Origin: BOG-908 sp965198915
GTDB lineage: Bacteria > Pseudomonadota > Alphaproteobacteria > Acetobacterales > Acetobacteraceae
Assembly: GCA_965198915.1 (NCBI GenBank)
Contig: CBDAQC010000006.1
Span: 620,001-684,000, forward strand
Direction of reading: 5' to 3'
DNA length: 64,000 bases
Shown piece by piece: positions 26,081-34,808 of this stretch (within the stretch, counting starts at the first letter, position 1; every line of letters starts with the position of its first letter). The translations under genes were made by a program, and so were the position numbers. The notes below the pieces were generated by a model that saw nothing but the letters and a program-made list of their open reading frames with translations, searched no databases and was not told the DNA's origin.

Positions 26081-26107
26081 CTGCTTCTTTTTGCGAAAAT
26101 GAAGGCC
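26081..26107. repeat. Degenerate single arm of the paired-hairpin repeat
   Basis: GCTTCTTTTTGCGAAAATGAAGGC, read in two halves, keeps the right-arm order. It lies between the convergent GST and gshA genes. Confidence 0.5.
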
Positions 26108-26124
26108 GCGCTCTGCCTGCCCCC

Positions 26125-27492
26125 TCAAACCGCCGCCTCCTCGAAAATACGCGTGACATCCCCGCCCCAAGCCCCCGCATACCGCGCCAGCCAATGCTGC
26201 GCCTGGTTCGGCGCGCCGGAAACGATCGCGTCAAGCGGGTCCAGATAGGCCTCCTCCCCAAGCCCGCGCGTGCGCAAGCCGTCACGCGCAATCGCCAAAG
26301 CGTAGCGGGCGAGGTCTCGCACGGTGCCGGTGGCGAACGGGGCGTCCAGGCCGTGGCGGGGCACTTCGGCGCGTATGGCGGCCAGCGTGCGCCAGTCATG
26401 CGCGCGGACCAGGTTGTGGGCGGCATGCAGGGCGGCATCGTCATACAGCAGCCCCACCCAGAAGGCGGACTGGGCGAGCATCATCGCAGGCGTGCCGGCA
26501 TCCGCCCCGCGCATTTCCAGGAAACGTTTCAGGCGCACTTCGGTGAACACGGTGGTGAAGTGGTCGGCGAAGTCGCCGATGGTGGCGGTGATGCCGTGCA
26601 GCGCGTCCACCCGGCCGGCCATGAAATCGCGGAAGCTGGCGCCGGCCACGTCGATCAGCCGGCCTTCGCGGGCCACGAAATACATCGGCACGTCCAGCAG
26701 CCAGTCCGCATAGCGTTCGAAGCCGAAGCCGTCCTCGAAGAACACGGGCGGAATGCCTGTGCGGTCCGGGTCCGTGTCGGTCCAGACGTTGGCGCGGGCG
26801 GACTGGAAGCCGTTCGGGCGGCCCTCGGTGAACGGCGAGTTGGCGAACAGCGCGGTGGCCACGGGCTGCAGCAGCAGGCCCACGCGCAGCTTGCGCACCA
26901 TGTCCGCCTCGCTGGCGAAATCGAGGTTCACCTGCACGGTGCAGGTGCGCAGCATCATGTCCAGGCCCAGGCCGCCCACCAGCGGCATGTAGCGGCGCAT
27001 GATGGCGTAGCGCGATTTCGGCATGAACGGCATGTCCGCGCGGGTGGCGGTGGGATGGAAACCCAGCGGGGCGAAGCCCAGACCCAGCGGGCCCGCCACC
27101 TGATGGATGTCGGCGAAGTGGCGGTCCAGCTCGGCGCGGGTCTCGTGCAGGGTGGCCAGCGGGGCGCCGGACAGCTCGAACTGGCCGGCGGGTTCCAGCG
27201 AGACGCTCTCGCCATCCTTCTTCAGGCCGATCAGGTGGTCCTGGTCGCGGATTACCTCCCAGCCCAGGCCGGCGATGCCGGCGAGCATGGCGTGTATGCC
27301 CTGCGGTTCGTAGGCGGGCGGGGCGTAATCGCCGCCCAGCCCCTCGCCCGCGCCGGGGCGGCGGAAGCCGAATTTCTCGTGTTCGGTGCCGATGCGAAAG
27401 GCGGATTGCGGCTTGCAGCCCGCGGCCAGGTAGGCGGCCAGTTCGCGCACGTGCCCGATCGGGGTTGTGTCTTCCTCACCGGGGTTGGACAT
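26125..27492 (-). CDS. gshA: Glutamate--cysteine ligase, plant/alphaproteobacterial type
   Basis: This enzyme makes gamma-glutamylcysteine, the first step of glutathione synthesis. The 455-residue product belongs to the GCS2/plant-type class rather than the E. coli GshA class: it has RIGTEHEKFGF near residue 33 (metal and glutamate site), SLEPAGQFELSGAPLATLHE near 97 and MLRTCTVQVNLDFASEADM near 180. The C-terminal half has SGAPNQAQHWL near 428. It is followed on its 5' side by rsmE and ubiA, an order I recall from other Acetobacteraceae. A full hairpin repeat separates it from rsmE. Confidence 0.93.
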   Translation of the reverse strand: MSNPGEEDTTPIGHVRELAAYLAAGCKPQSAFRIGTEHEKFGFRRPGAGEGLGGDYAPPAYEPQGIHAMLAGIAGLGWEVIRDQDHLIGLKKDGESVSLEPAGQFELSGAPLATLHETRAELDRHFADIHQVAGPLGLGFAPLGFHPTATRADMPFMPKSRYAIMRRYMPLVGGLGLDMMLRTCTVQVNLDFASEADMVRKLRVGLLLQPVATALFANSPFTEGRPNGFQSARANVWTDTDPDRTGIPPVFFEDGFGFERYADWLLDVPMYFVAREGRLIDVAGASFRDFMAGRVDALHGITATIGDFADHFTTVFTEVRLKRFLEMRGADAGTPAMMLAQSAFWVGLLYDDAALHAAHNLVRAHDWRTLAAIRAEVPRHGLDAPFATGTVRDLARYALAIARDGLRTRGLGEEAYLDPLDAIVSGAPNQAQHWLARYAGAWGGDVTRIFEEAAV

Positions 27493-27510
27493 GGGGCTCC
27501 TGGGGGTAGG

Positions 27511-27694
27511 GCAGGAAGGAAGGCCTTCTTCTTTGCAAAAAGAAGCAAAAAACTTTGCGCCTCCGCTTGCCTCGCGGCGCGCGCCGGTCCTGCAATCACG
27601 CGTGTCGGCGGCGATTGCACGGGCCTGGCTGCAGGCGGGGGAGCAAAAGTCTTTTGGTCCTTTTTTTCAAAAAAGGACTGCTTGCCTTCCTTCC
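27511..27694. repeat. Paired-hairpin intergenic repeat, full copy with two stem types
   Basis: The left-arm stem is of the CTTC/GAAG type, but the right arm is GGTCCTTTTTTTC facing AAAAAAGGACTG, so one element carries both versions. It fills the gap between gshA and rsmE. Confidence 0.8.
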
Positions 27695-27707
27695 ATTTCG
27701 GTCGCGC

Positions 27708-28406
27708 CTAATTGGTCGACCAGCCCGGCGCCTGCAAGAGGGCCAGCCCCGCCACCGCCGCCGTCTCCGCCCGCAGGATCAGCGTGCCCAGCGACATCGG
27801 GCGCACGAAGCTCATCCGTTTGAGCGCGTCGGCCTCGGCCGCCGTGAAGCCGCCCTCGGGGCCGATCAGCAAGGCGCGCGCCTGCCGCGCCGGCGGGCCG
27901 GGCCGCGTCCGCTCCAGCGCCACGGCGAGCAGGCGTGCCGGCGGCCAGGCTTCCAGCAGGCTCGCCAAGTCGGTCAGCGGCGCGATCGTGGGCAGGTCCA
28001 GCCGCTCGCATTGCTCGGCCGCCTCGCGGGCGATCGCGGCCAAGCGCTCCTCGTTGATCCGGGCGGCGTTGGTGCGCGCGGTGGTGACGGGCAGCAGCGC
28101 GGTCACGCCCAGTTCGGTGGCCTGGCGCACCAGCAGGTCCGTGGCGTCACGCTTCAGCGGCGCCCAGGCGAGCACCAGCTCCGGGCTGGCACGCTGCGGC
28201 CGAAGCTCGCGCTCCACCTCCAGCATGGCGCGGCCGCGGCGCAGCGCGCCGATGCGGGCCAGCCATTCGCCGTGCTGGCCGTTGAACACCGTGATGCCGG
28301 CGCCGGGCGCCAGCCGCAGGACGTGGGCGAGGTAGTGCGCCTGCGCCTCGCTGGGTTCGAGTTCGGCGCCTATGGTGATGGGCGCCGCGATGAATATACG
28401 CTGCAT
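27708..28406 (-). CDS. rsmE: 16S rRNA (uracil-1498-N3)-methyltransferase RsmE
   Basis: RsmE methylates U1498 of 16S rRNA. The ATG at 28406 gives MQRIFIAAPITIGAELEPSE, the usual start, and 232 residues; the frame opens to 28505 but that overlaps the divergent ubiA. An N-terminal PUA-like domain (1-70) precedes a SPOUT methyltransferase domain with LKRDATDLLVRQATELGV near residue 92, the SAM-binding ALLIGPEGGFTAAEADAL near 176 and LGTLILRAETA near 208, which forms the trefoil knot. It is divergent from ubiA by 34 bases. Confidence 0.94.
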   Translation of the reverse strand: MQRIFIAAPITIGAELEPSEAQAHYLAHVLRLAPGAGITVFNGQHGEWLARIGALRRGRAMLEVERELRPQRASPELVLAWAPLKRDATDLLVRQATELGVTALLPVTTARTNAARINEERLAAIAREAAEQCERLDLPTIAPLTDLASLLEAWPPARLLAVALERTRPGPPARQARALLIGPEGGFTAAEADALKRMSFVRPMSLGTLILRAETAAVAGLALLQAPGWSTN

Positions 28407-28440
28407 TGACCGATTCCTGACCGGCCCGCACATAGCCCAT

Positions 28441-29355
28441 GTGAGTGCACAACCGGAAATCCCCAGGCACACCGACATTGCAGCGGATGGTTGGGTGGCG
28501 CGCATGCCTGGGCGCCTGCGTCCCTATCTGCTGCTGGCCCGGCTGGACCGGCCAACCGGCATCTGGCTGCTGTTCCTGCCGGGCGCCTGGGGCATCTTGC
28601 TGGCCCGCGGCGGCTGGGGGCCGACGCTGCGGCTGCTGGCGCTGTTCGCCGTGGGGTCCGTGGTGATGCGGGCGGCGGGCTGCGTGGTGAACGACATGTG
28701 GGACCGTGACCTGGACGCGCAGGTGAGCCGCACGGCGGCGCGGCCGCTGGCCAGCGGGGCGCTGGGCCTGCGCCAGGCGGCGGCCTTCCTTGCGATGCTG
28801 CTGGCCGCGGGGCTGGCGGTGCTGCTGCAGTTGAACCGGCCGGCACAGCTGCTGGGCGCGTGCTCGCTGATACTGGTGTTCGTCTATCCGCTGGCCAAGC
28901 GGTTTACCTGGTGGCCGCAACTGGTGATGGGCGCCACCTTCGGCGTAGGCGCGCCGGTGGGCTACGTGGCGGCGTCCGGCCAGGTGGACGATGCCTGCCT
29001 TGCGATCTACGCGGCGGCGATACTGTGGGATCTGGGGTTCGACACGATCTACGGGTTCCAGGACATGGAGGACGATGCGGTGGTGGGGGTGCGCAGCACG
29101 TCGCGCCGCTTCGCCCACATGCCGCGGCGCTTCGTGGGCCTGGCCTATGCCGGCTGCGTGCTGGCGCTGCTGGCGGCGGGCGCGCTGGCGGGGCTGGGAC
29201 TGGCCTACCCGTTCCTGCTGGTGGTGGCGATCTGCCTTCTCGGCTGGCAGGTGCGGGTACTGGACATTGCCGATCCGCGCGGCTGCCTGTTGCTGTTCCG
29301 GCTGAACCGGGTGGTTGGGGTGGCGGTGGCCGCGGCGCTGGTGGCTGGGCGGTGA
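28441..29355 (+). CDS. ubiA: 4-hydroxybenzoate polyprenyltransferase
   Basis: UbiA attaches the polyprenyl tail to 4-hydroxybenzoate in ubiquinone synthesis at the inner membrane. The start is taken as GTG 28441 (VSAQPEIPRHTDIAADGWV), 34 bases from the divergent rsmE start; earlier in-frame codons lie inside rsmE. The 304-residue product has about eight to nine membrane helices. Both Asp-rich prenyl diphosphate sites are present: NDMWDRDLDAQV near residue 86 and DTIYGFQDMEDD near 203. LLARLDRPTGIWLLFLPGAW near 31 is a family hallmark. Confidence 0.94.
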   Translation: MSAQPEIPRHTDIAADGWVARMPGRLRPYLLLARLDRPTGIWLLFLPGAWGILLARGGWGPTLRLLALFAVGSVVMRAAGCVVNDMWDRDLDAQVSRTAARPLASGALGLRQAAAFLAMLLAAGLAVLLQLNRPAQLLGACSLILVFVYPLAKRFTWWPQLVMGATFGVGAPVGYVAASGQVDDACLAIYAAAILWDLGFDTIYGFQDMEDDAVVGVRSTSRRFAHMPRRFVGLAYAGCVLALLAAGALAGLGLAYPFLLVVAICLLGWQVRVLDIADPRGCLLLFRLNRVVGVAVAAALVAGR

Positions 29356-29360
29356 GGGCG

Positions 29361-29425
29361 GGCAGGAAGGAAGGCCTTCTTTTTCGAGAAAAAGAAGCAA
29401 GCTTTTGGCCGTTGTCGCGGAGTGC
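29361..29425. repeat. Paired-hairpin repeat, left arm only
   Basis: GGAAGGCCTTCTTTTTCG faces AAAAAGAAGCAAGCTTTTGG, followed by GTTGTCGCGGAG, the reverse complement of the CTCCGCGACA module seen in right arms. It lies just after ubiA. Confidence 0.7.
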
Positions 29426-29503
29426 TGGGGCAATGGGTTGCTCCGGCAGCTTTGGCCGGCTGCGGATGGATCGCTCGATCCATGACCGGCAGGGCGCCGC
29501 TGC

Positions 29504-30151
29504 ATGATCCGTGACCCGGACGTGTTCATACGTGCCCATACGGGGCTGGCGCGGGCGCCGCTGGTGCCGGAGTTCGCGTTGCATCTGGCCACCGAGATCA
29601 CGCCGGTCTGGCAGGCGACGGAGGACTGGCTGGCCGAGCGGAACATGGCGCCGCCCTTCTGGGCCTTCGCCTGGCCTGGCGCACAGGCGCTGGCCCGCCT
29701 GCTGCTGGACCAGCCGGGCCACGCCGCCGGGCGGAAGGTGCTCGACTTCGCGGCCGGGTGCGGGCTGGCCGCGCTGGCCGCTGCGCGCGCCGGGGCCGCC
29801 CGCGTAGAGGCGGCCGAGATCGACGCGCTGGCGCTGGCGGCCATAGCGCTGAACGCGCGCGAGGCCGGCCTGACGGTGGAGACACTGGCCGGCGATGTCG
29901 TGGGCCAGGCGTGCCGGTGGGACCTGATACTGTGCGGTGACGTCTGCTACGAGGCGCCGATGGCGCGCACGGTGACCGCCTGGCTGCGGCAATGCGCGGC
30001 CGCGGGCGCCACGGTCTGGATGGCTGACCCTGGGCGGGCCTACCTGCCCACCGAGCGGCGGCGGGAGATCGCCGCCTATGACGTGCCGACGACGCTGGAG
30101 CTGGAGGACCAGACGGTCCGGCGTACCCTGGTGTTCGAGTTGCTGGCGTGA
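29504..30151 (+). CDS. Class I SAM-dependent methyltransferase, ETFB-lysine methyltransferase-like
   Basis: The 215-residue product resembles the family of mitochondrial ETFBKMT and bacterial relatives. It shares the order APLVPEFALHLATEITPVW (residue 18), PPFWAFAWPGAQALARLLL near 50, the SAM site VLDFAAGCGLAALAAARAGA near 77 and an acidic motif II (VEAAEIDALALAA). CGDVCYEAPM near 146 is the usual post-IV segment. The family methylates lysines of electron-transfer flavoprotein beta or ribosomal proteins. Substrate here is unproven. It starts after a single hairpin-repeat arm downstream of ubiA. Confidence 0.82.
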   Translation: MIRDPDVFIRAHTGLARAPLVPEFALHLATEITPVWQATEDWLAERNMAPPFWAFAWPGAQALARLLLDQPGHAAGRKVLDFAAGCGLAALAAARAGAARVEAAEIDALALAAIALNAREAGLTVETLAGDVVGQACRWDLILCGDVCYEAPMARTVTAWLRQCAAAGATVWMADPGRAYLPTERRREIAAYDVPTTLELEDQTVRRTLVFELLA

Positions 30152-30160
30152 GCGGGCGCG

Positions 30161-30397
30161 CTAGGGCTGCCGGTCAGCCTGCGGCCGCTTGCCGTCCGGC
30201 ACGTTGAAGGCCGGCCCGCTTTCCGGGCCTACGCGGCGGACCAGCGTGGCGCCGCACCACACTTCGGCGCCATAGGCGTTACGCTCGGCCAGCAAGGCGC
30301 GCATCACCACGTCGTTGTCGGAAGCGGCCTTCAGCTCGACCGGCTTGCCGTCCAACTTGCCGTCGCAGGCGAGGAAGTAGATGCGGTAGTGCTTCAT
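30161..30397 (-). CDS. Conserved-looking small protein, unknown function
   Basis: From ATG 30397 the product is 78 residues, starting MKHYRIYFLACDGKLDGKPV and containing AEVWCGATLVRRVG. It resembles short alphaproteobacterial proteins of the pattern YR-Y-L-D-G-x-I ... GxELW-x-x-LVRR, which are common and uncharacterised. I cannot assign a role. The frame opens upstream to 30493 but the ATG chosen gives the family-like start. It converges on the methyltransferase gene, nine bases apart. Confidence 0.65.
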   Translation of the reverse strand: MKHYRIYFLACDGKLDGKPVELKAASDNDVVMRALLAERNAYGAEVWCGATLVRRVGPESGPAFNVPDGKRPQADRQP

Positions 30398-30573
30398 GGG
30401 GCCTGTGTCCTGAACCCTGTTCCAGCCTGTTTCGGGCATCCGGGCGGCGCGGCGCGTAACGAACCCTGCACAAAGTTTTGTAATTTGCAACAAATTTCCG
30501 CGCTCCGGCGCGGCGGGCGGGCGTGGCGGCGGTCTTTCGCCCTTGCTTTGCTGTTTCGTAACACCGCGCTACG

Positions 30574-31215
30574 GTGCTGCAGATGATGCACTTCGCCCAC
30601 CATCTGCTCCACCAGTACGGCACCAGCGTCATCACGCTCGCCGTCGGCATCGAGTGCGCCGGCCTGCTGTTTCCCGGCGAGACAATCTTCTTCGGCGCCG
30701 CGATCTACGCCAGCACCACCGGGCGGGTGAGCATCGTATCGGTGATCCTGGCGGCCATCGCCGGGGCGATACTGGGCAACATCGTGGGCTTCGTCATCGG
30801 CCGGCAGATCGGCGCGCCGGTGCTGGCGCGGCACGGCTGGCGGGTGGGGCTGACCGCGCGGCGGCTGGCGCTGGGGCGCTACCTGTTCCGCGAGCACGGC
30901 GGCAAGGTGGTGTTCTTCTGCCGTTTCGTCAGCGTGCTGCGCAGCTTCAACGCGCTGCTGGCCGGGGCCAGTGCCATGCGCTGGGGGCCGTTCCTGGCCT
31001 GGACGGTAGCCGGCGGCGTGGCCTGGCCCTGCGTGCACGGCATGTTCGGCTATCTTCTGGGCGACGCGGCCAGGCGCATGTCCGGCCGGTTCCAGGTGGT
31101 GCTGGTGGTGCTCACGGTCGGTGTGGTTGTGTGGGTGCTGCGGTTCGTGAAACGCAACGAGCAGCGTTTGGAAGAGATAGCCATGCGGTCCGAAAGCTAT
31201 GAGCGCCATGCCTGA
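30574..31215 (+). CDS. DedA-family inner-membrane protein
   Basis: DedA proteins are putative lipid flippases or transporters acting on undecaprenyl phosphate or phospholipids. The GTG at 30574 gives 213 residues; ATGs three and four codons later are alternatives. It has the DedA features ECAGLLFPGETIFFGAAIYA near residue 27, GNIVGFVIGRQIG near 68, and the C-terminal FCRFVSVLRSFNALLAGASAM near 115 with its conserved Arg and the re-entrant loop. About five membrane helices are visible. The next gene starts inside its last codons (17-base overlap). Confidence 0.88.
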   Translation: MLQMMHFAHHLLHQYGTSVITLAVGIECAGLLFPGETIFFGAAIYASTTGRVSIVSVILAAIAGAILGNIVGFVIGRQIGAPVLARHGWRVGLTARRLALGRYLFREHGGKVVFFCRFVSVLRSFNALLAGASAMRWGPFLAWTVAGGVAWPCVHGMFGYLLGDAARRMSGRFQVVLVVLTVGVVVWVLRFVKRNEQRLEEIAMRSESYERHA

Positions 31216-31972
31216 GCGGAACATGCCGAAGCTTGCCCGTGCCCTGGCAGCGTTGGCGGCATTGGTTCTGGCCGCCGCTTCGCCCCCCGGCGATACCGCG
31301 CCCGCGCCCACCGTACCCGCGCCAGCCGCACCCGCCCCGGCTGCGGCACCGCCTGCCGCGGCGGCGCCTGAAACCCCCGCACCCGCGCCGGCCGGACCCA
31401 GGAGCGACGTCCCGTCGGTGACCGACAGCGCCGCACTGCCGCCAGCCGCGCCGGAGGCCGGCGCGCCCGCGGCCAAGCCGCACCCAGCCAGACATGCGAG
31501 CCACGTGCACCGGCGGGCGCCGCCCCCGGCTGCCGCTGCGGCGGCCGCCGCTGGCACGGACGCCACCGTGGCCCTGACCACCCAGCCCGGCAGCGAGCTG
31601 GAGACTACGGCCACACGGCTCGTCGCCAGCGACCTCAAGCAGTCGCGCAGCGCGGGGGATCCGCCGGTGATGCTGGTGGGCTCGGCCAGGCTGAGCGTGA
31701 AGCCAGGGCCGGCGGCTTTGTTCGTGCAGGTGCAGTCGGCCGATTTCTGCGGCTCGGCAGGGTGTTCCACCTCGGCCTATCTGCGGAACGGCGACAACTG
31801 GACGAAGGTGCTGGATTCGATAAGCGGCCCGATTAAGGTGTCGCGCCGCTCCCATCACGGGATGTACGACCTGCTGGTGCATGGCCGCGACCGCTGGGTG
31901 TGGAACGGCACGGCCTATGCGGACACCCTGCCCTCGCCTGACGTGGACCTGCTGCATTCCGTGAAGAAATAG
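31199..31972 (+). CDS. Secreted Pro/Ala-rich protein, unknown function
   Basis: The product is 257 residues with a signal peptide (MPKLARALAALAALVLAAAS, using the third Met). A long Pro/Ala-rich stretch (about 30-120) acts as a flexible linker, with His-rich HASHVHRRAPP. The C-terminal ~120 residues form a compact domain with FVQVQSADFCGSAGCSTSAYL, a probable Cys pair, then SRRSHHGMYDLLVHGRDRWVWNGTAY, cited in parts (SRRSHHGMYDLLVHG; RDRWVWNGTAY). This resembles periplasmic proteins of unknown role reporting as 'hypothetical'. It overlaps dedA by 17 bases. Function is not assigned. Confidence 0.7.
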   Translation: MSAMPERNMPKLARALAALAALVLAAASPPGDTAPAPTVPAPAAPAPAAAPPAAAAPETPAPAPAGPRSDVPSVTDSAALPPAAPEAGAPAAKPHPARHASHVHRRAPPPAAAAAAAAGTDATVALTTQPGSELETTATRLVASDLKQSRSAGDPPVMLVGSARLSVKPGPAALFVQVQSADFCGSAGCSTSAYLRNGDNWTKVLDSISGPIKVSRRSHHGMYDLLVHGRDRWVWNGTAYADTLPSPDVDLLHSVKK

Positions 31973-32108
31973 TCCCGGCAGGCCGCACGCCCGGCAACGG
32001 CGGCCGCCGGGGCGACGCCGCTTCGGCCCTGCCGCTGGCTGCCTCGTCCCGGGCGCCAGCCGGGATGGGCTTTGACATGAGCACGGGGACACCCCTTCTA
32101 CCCAGCCT

Positions 32109-33272
32109 GTGTCAGAACCTCTCGCCCTCTACATACACTGGCCGTTCTGCCTGCAGAAATGCCCGTATTGCGACTTCAACAGCCATGTGCGCGATACCAT
32201 CCCGCAGGCGCGGTTCGCGGCGGCCCTGCGTGCGGAGCTTGCCTGGGAGGCGGCCCGGCTGGGGCGGCGCGCGGTGGGCTCGATCTTCTTCGGCGGCGGC
32301 ACGCCCAGCCTGATGGCGCCGGAGACGGTGGCGGCGCTGATCGAGGAGGCGCGCCGCCTGTTCGCGGTGGCGCCGGACGCCGAGATCACGCTGGAGGCCA
32401 ACCCCACCAGCGTGGAGGTGGGCCGGCTGGCGGGGTTCCGCGCCGCCGGGGTGAACCGCCTGTCGCTGGGCGTGCAGGCGCTGGACGACGGGGCGCTGGC
32501 GGGGCTGGGCCGGGCGCATAACGCGGCGCAGGCGATGGCGGCGCTGGAGCAGGCACGGGCGATGTTTCCGCGCCTGTCTTTCGACCTGATCTACGCGCGG
32601 CCCGGCCAGAGCCTGGCGGCGTGGCAGGCCGAGCTGGACCGGGCGCTGGCGCTGGCGGCGGACCACCTCTCGCTATACCAGCTGACGATCGAGCCGGGTA
32701 CCGCCTATGCAGGGGCGCACCGGCGCGGCGAGCTGGTGCTGCCGGACGACGACCTGGCCGAGGCGATGTACGACGAAACCGCGGCGGCGGCGGCACGGCA
32801 CGGCATGGCCGCCTACGAAGTGTCCAACTATGCCCGGCCTGGGGCGGAGAGCCGGCACAACCTGAGCTACTGGCGCTACGGCGAGTATGCCGGGATAGGA
32901 CCTGGCGCGCATGGAAGGCTGCGGCTGGGCGCGCCTGAAGCGGCGGCCGTGGTAGCGACACGCCGGCACCGCGCGCCGGAAGTGTGGGCCAGCCGGGTGG
33001 AGCGGGACGGCCATGGCAGCACGCCGGAGGAGCAGGTGGCGCCGCGCGACAGGGCGCGCGAGGCGCTGCTGATGGGGTTGCGGCTGGCCGAGGGCATCGA
33101 GGCGTCGTCCTTCGCCCGGCGTACCGGCGTGGCACTGACGGACGCGCTGGATCCGGCGATCCTGGCGGCGAGCCGGGAGGCGGGCTACCTCGCCTGGGAC
33201 GGGACGCGGCTGGTGGCGAGTGCCGCAGGCCGGCGGCTCCTGGACGCGCTGCTGCCGCGGCTGGCGGTCTAG
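32109..33272 (+). CDS. hemW: Radical SAM heme chaperone HemW (HemN-like)
   Basis: HemW inserts heme into respiratory enzymes and lacks coproporphyrinogen dehydrogenase activity. The GTG at 32109 gives 387 residues (MSEPLALYIHWPFCLQKCPY). The radical SAM motif C-x3-C-x2-C is FCLQKCPYC at residues 14-22, followed by DFNSH. The GGGTPS box is near 63 and the HemN_C domain is at the end (YLAWDGTRLV). The short N-terminus without the extra HemN-type cysteine and trip-wire region favours HemW. Its 5' neighbour (31199-31972) ends 136 bases before; it may be separately transcribed. Confidence 0.9.
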   Translation: MSEPLALYIHWPFCLQKCPYCDFNSHVRDTIPQARFAAALRAELAWEAARLGRRAVGSIFFGGGTPSLMAPETVAALIEEARRLFAVAPDAEITLEANPTSVEVGRLAGFRAAGVNRLSLGVQALDDGALAGLGRAHNAAQAMAALEQARAMFPRLSFDLIYARPGQSLAAWQAELDRALALAADHLSLYQLTIEPGTAYAGAHRRGELVLPDDDLAEAMYDETAAAAARHGMAAYEVSNYARPGAESRHNLSYWRYGEYAGIGPGAHGRLRLGAPEAAAVVATRRHRAPEVWASRVERDGHGSTPEEQVAPRDRAREALLMGLRLAEGIEASSFARRTGVALTDALDPAILAASREAGYLAWDGTRLVASAAGRRLLDALLPRLAV

Positions 33273-33582
33273 GCGGCGCTTCTCTGCAAGGGAAACGGGC
33301 GGTCTTGCGCCTCGGCTGGCGTGCGGCCCCGGCCCGTTCTGCGGCCGGAACAGCGGAGCGTCCTGACTTTGCAGGCTGTGCCGGACTACAGGAGGCGCGC
33401 CTCGCGGGCAGGCAGCAGGCTCGTGGCGTCACCACTGCACCAGACGCAGCGGCTGGATTGCCGAGCGCCCGCTGCGCTCTCGCGCGTCCGGAAGCCTGAT
33501 GTCGGGCTGGCGCGAAGCGGCGCCAGGCCGGCAGCGGGGGCGCTGTCCGACCTGGCGTTCACTTCCAGCTACGTGGCTTGCT
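33273..33582. other. Gap without a recognised gene
   Basis: Nothing was found here beyond shadow frames of hemW and the GH16-like gene. Confidence 0.5.
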
Positions 33583-34776
33583 TCAGGGCTTGTAGGCGTT
33601 CGGGTTGTTGACCAGGCCGTACCAGGCCGAGATCTCCTGCACGAAGATGGACCAGCCATCCGGCCTGCCGTCATTCTCCACCGTGGAGTTCGCGCCCGCC
33701 AGCCAGGCCGGGATCGCCTGGTTGCCGATGATGATGTGCATCGCCTGCACCTGGGTGTTGCCGTTGGCATCCGTGTAGGTCGGCGCCTGCGCATATTCCA
33801 TGTAGCTGGAGACGATCAGCTTGCCGTCGATGAACTCGTAGATCGTGTTGGCATTGCCGTCCCAGGACAGCACGAGGTCATGGAAACCTTCCGTCAGGTT
33901 TTGCGGCGTCACGTTCAGCGCCGGGCCGGCATTGGGATAGAACGCGTAGCCGGCCTGGTTGGCGCCGTAGATCTGGTAGGGCGGCGTGTTCCACTGCACG
34001 CCGTAGATGTTGGGAGTCAGGAAATCCACCTGCTGGCCCACCGGCACGGACGGGTTGTCGTTCCAGCGCGGGTAGTTGTCGTTGGCGTCGATCTCGAAGG
34101 AGTGGTTGGCCACCGCCTCCTGCACCAGCGAATCTTGCGTGCCGAACCCGTTCCAGGGATTGCCGCCCGGGCCGGGCGAGATCTGCGACCCGGAGAACAG
34201 CCATATCGGGCACCAGGAATACGGGCCGGTCGGGCTCCTGTAGCGCACCTTGATCGTCATGCCCGGGCGTATCTCGTAGGGCACGCGCACCATGGCGCCA
34301 TAGACGTTGCCCTGGCTGCAGTTGGTGTGGTTGTTCGAGCAGATCGCGCGCAGCTGCATGCTGTGCGGCATCATCAGATGCAGGTCGTTCGGGTCGCCCA
34401 CATTGTAGTGGCGCGCCACCGCGTAGAACGGCGCCTGGCCGCTCTGCCCGGTATCCATCGGCTCGCCCACGGCACTGTACAGGTCGCCGGCCAGGTAGTT
34501 CATGAAGAACGTGTCGCGAATGGACTGGCCGGTGGTCAGGTTGGCGCCTGGCGTCTGAGTGCCCATCAGCAGGGAGAACGCGTTGGTCGATCCCGGCGTC
34601 AGCTTCAGCCCGTTGCCCAGCGTGGCGTTGGACCTGACCGGCAGCGGCGTGGTCAGCGGAAAGTTCTGGCCCCAGAGGAAAGTCTGGGTGGCGTCTGCCG
34701 CATCGGCGACGTTGGAAGTCACGAAGAGCATGGTGGCGGCCAGGGCGGCGTGTCTGATCATGAAAAGAGCACTCAT
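33583..34776 (-). CDS. Secreted concanavalin-A-like (GH16-type) protein
   Basis: The 397-residue product (or 392 from ATG 34761) has a signal peptide (MIRHAALAATMLFVTSNVAD). The body has the jelly-roll pattern of GH16 laminarinase-type enzymes: VPYEIRPGMTIKVRYRSPTG, WLFSG, NHSFEIDANDN, and a C-terminal GFHDLVLSWDGNANTIYEFI with IDGKLIVSS. The EIDAND segment occupies the place of the GH16 catalytic motif E-[ILV]-D-x-x-E, but the second Glu is Asp or absent. It may be an inactive lectin-like member or a distinct family. Role in extracellular polysaccharide turnover is inference. Confidence 0.65.
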   Translation of the reverse strand: MSALFMIRHAALAATMLFVTSNVADAADATQTFLWGQNFPLTTPLPVRSNATLGNGLKLTPGSTNAFSLLMGTQTPGANLTTGQSIRDTFFMNYLAGDLYSAVGEPMDTGQSGQAPFYAVARHYNVGDPNDLHLMMPHSMQLRAICSNNHTNCSQGNVYGAMVRVPYEIRPGMTIKVRYRSPTGPYSWCPIWLFSGSQISPGPGGNPWNGFGTQDSLVQEAVANHSFEIDANDNYPRWNDNPSVPVGQQVDFLTPNIYGVQWNTPPYQIYGANQAGYAFYPNAGPALNVTPQNLTEGFHDLVLSWDGNANTIYEFIDGKLIVSSYMEYAQAPTYTDANGNTQVQAMHIIIGNQAIPAWLAGANSTVENDGRPDGWSIFVQEISAWYGLVNNPNAYKP

Positions 34777-34792
34777 CTAAATGTGATGTGTG

Positions 34793-34808
34793 CTCACGTT
34801 ATTGTGAG
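34793..34808. promoter_or_regulatory. Inverted repeat upstream of GH16-like gene
   Basis: CTCAC and GTGAG flank a six-base spacer, 17-32 bases ahead of the 34776 ATG on the minus strand. A GGTTTTT run follows on the plus strand, so a weak plus-strand terminator is an alternative. Confidence 0.3.

Noticed and set aside
25966..27711. 581-residue plus-strand open frame
   Set aside because: Antisense to gshA, with low-complexity composition and no motif.
28147..29844. 565-residue minus-strand open frame
   Set aside because: Antisense to ubiA and overlapping rsmE in another frame; a compositional artefact.
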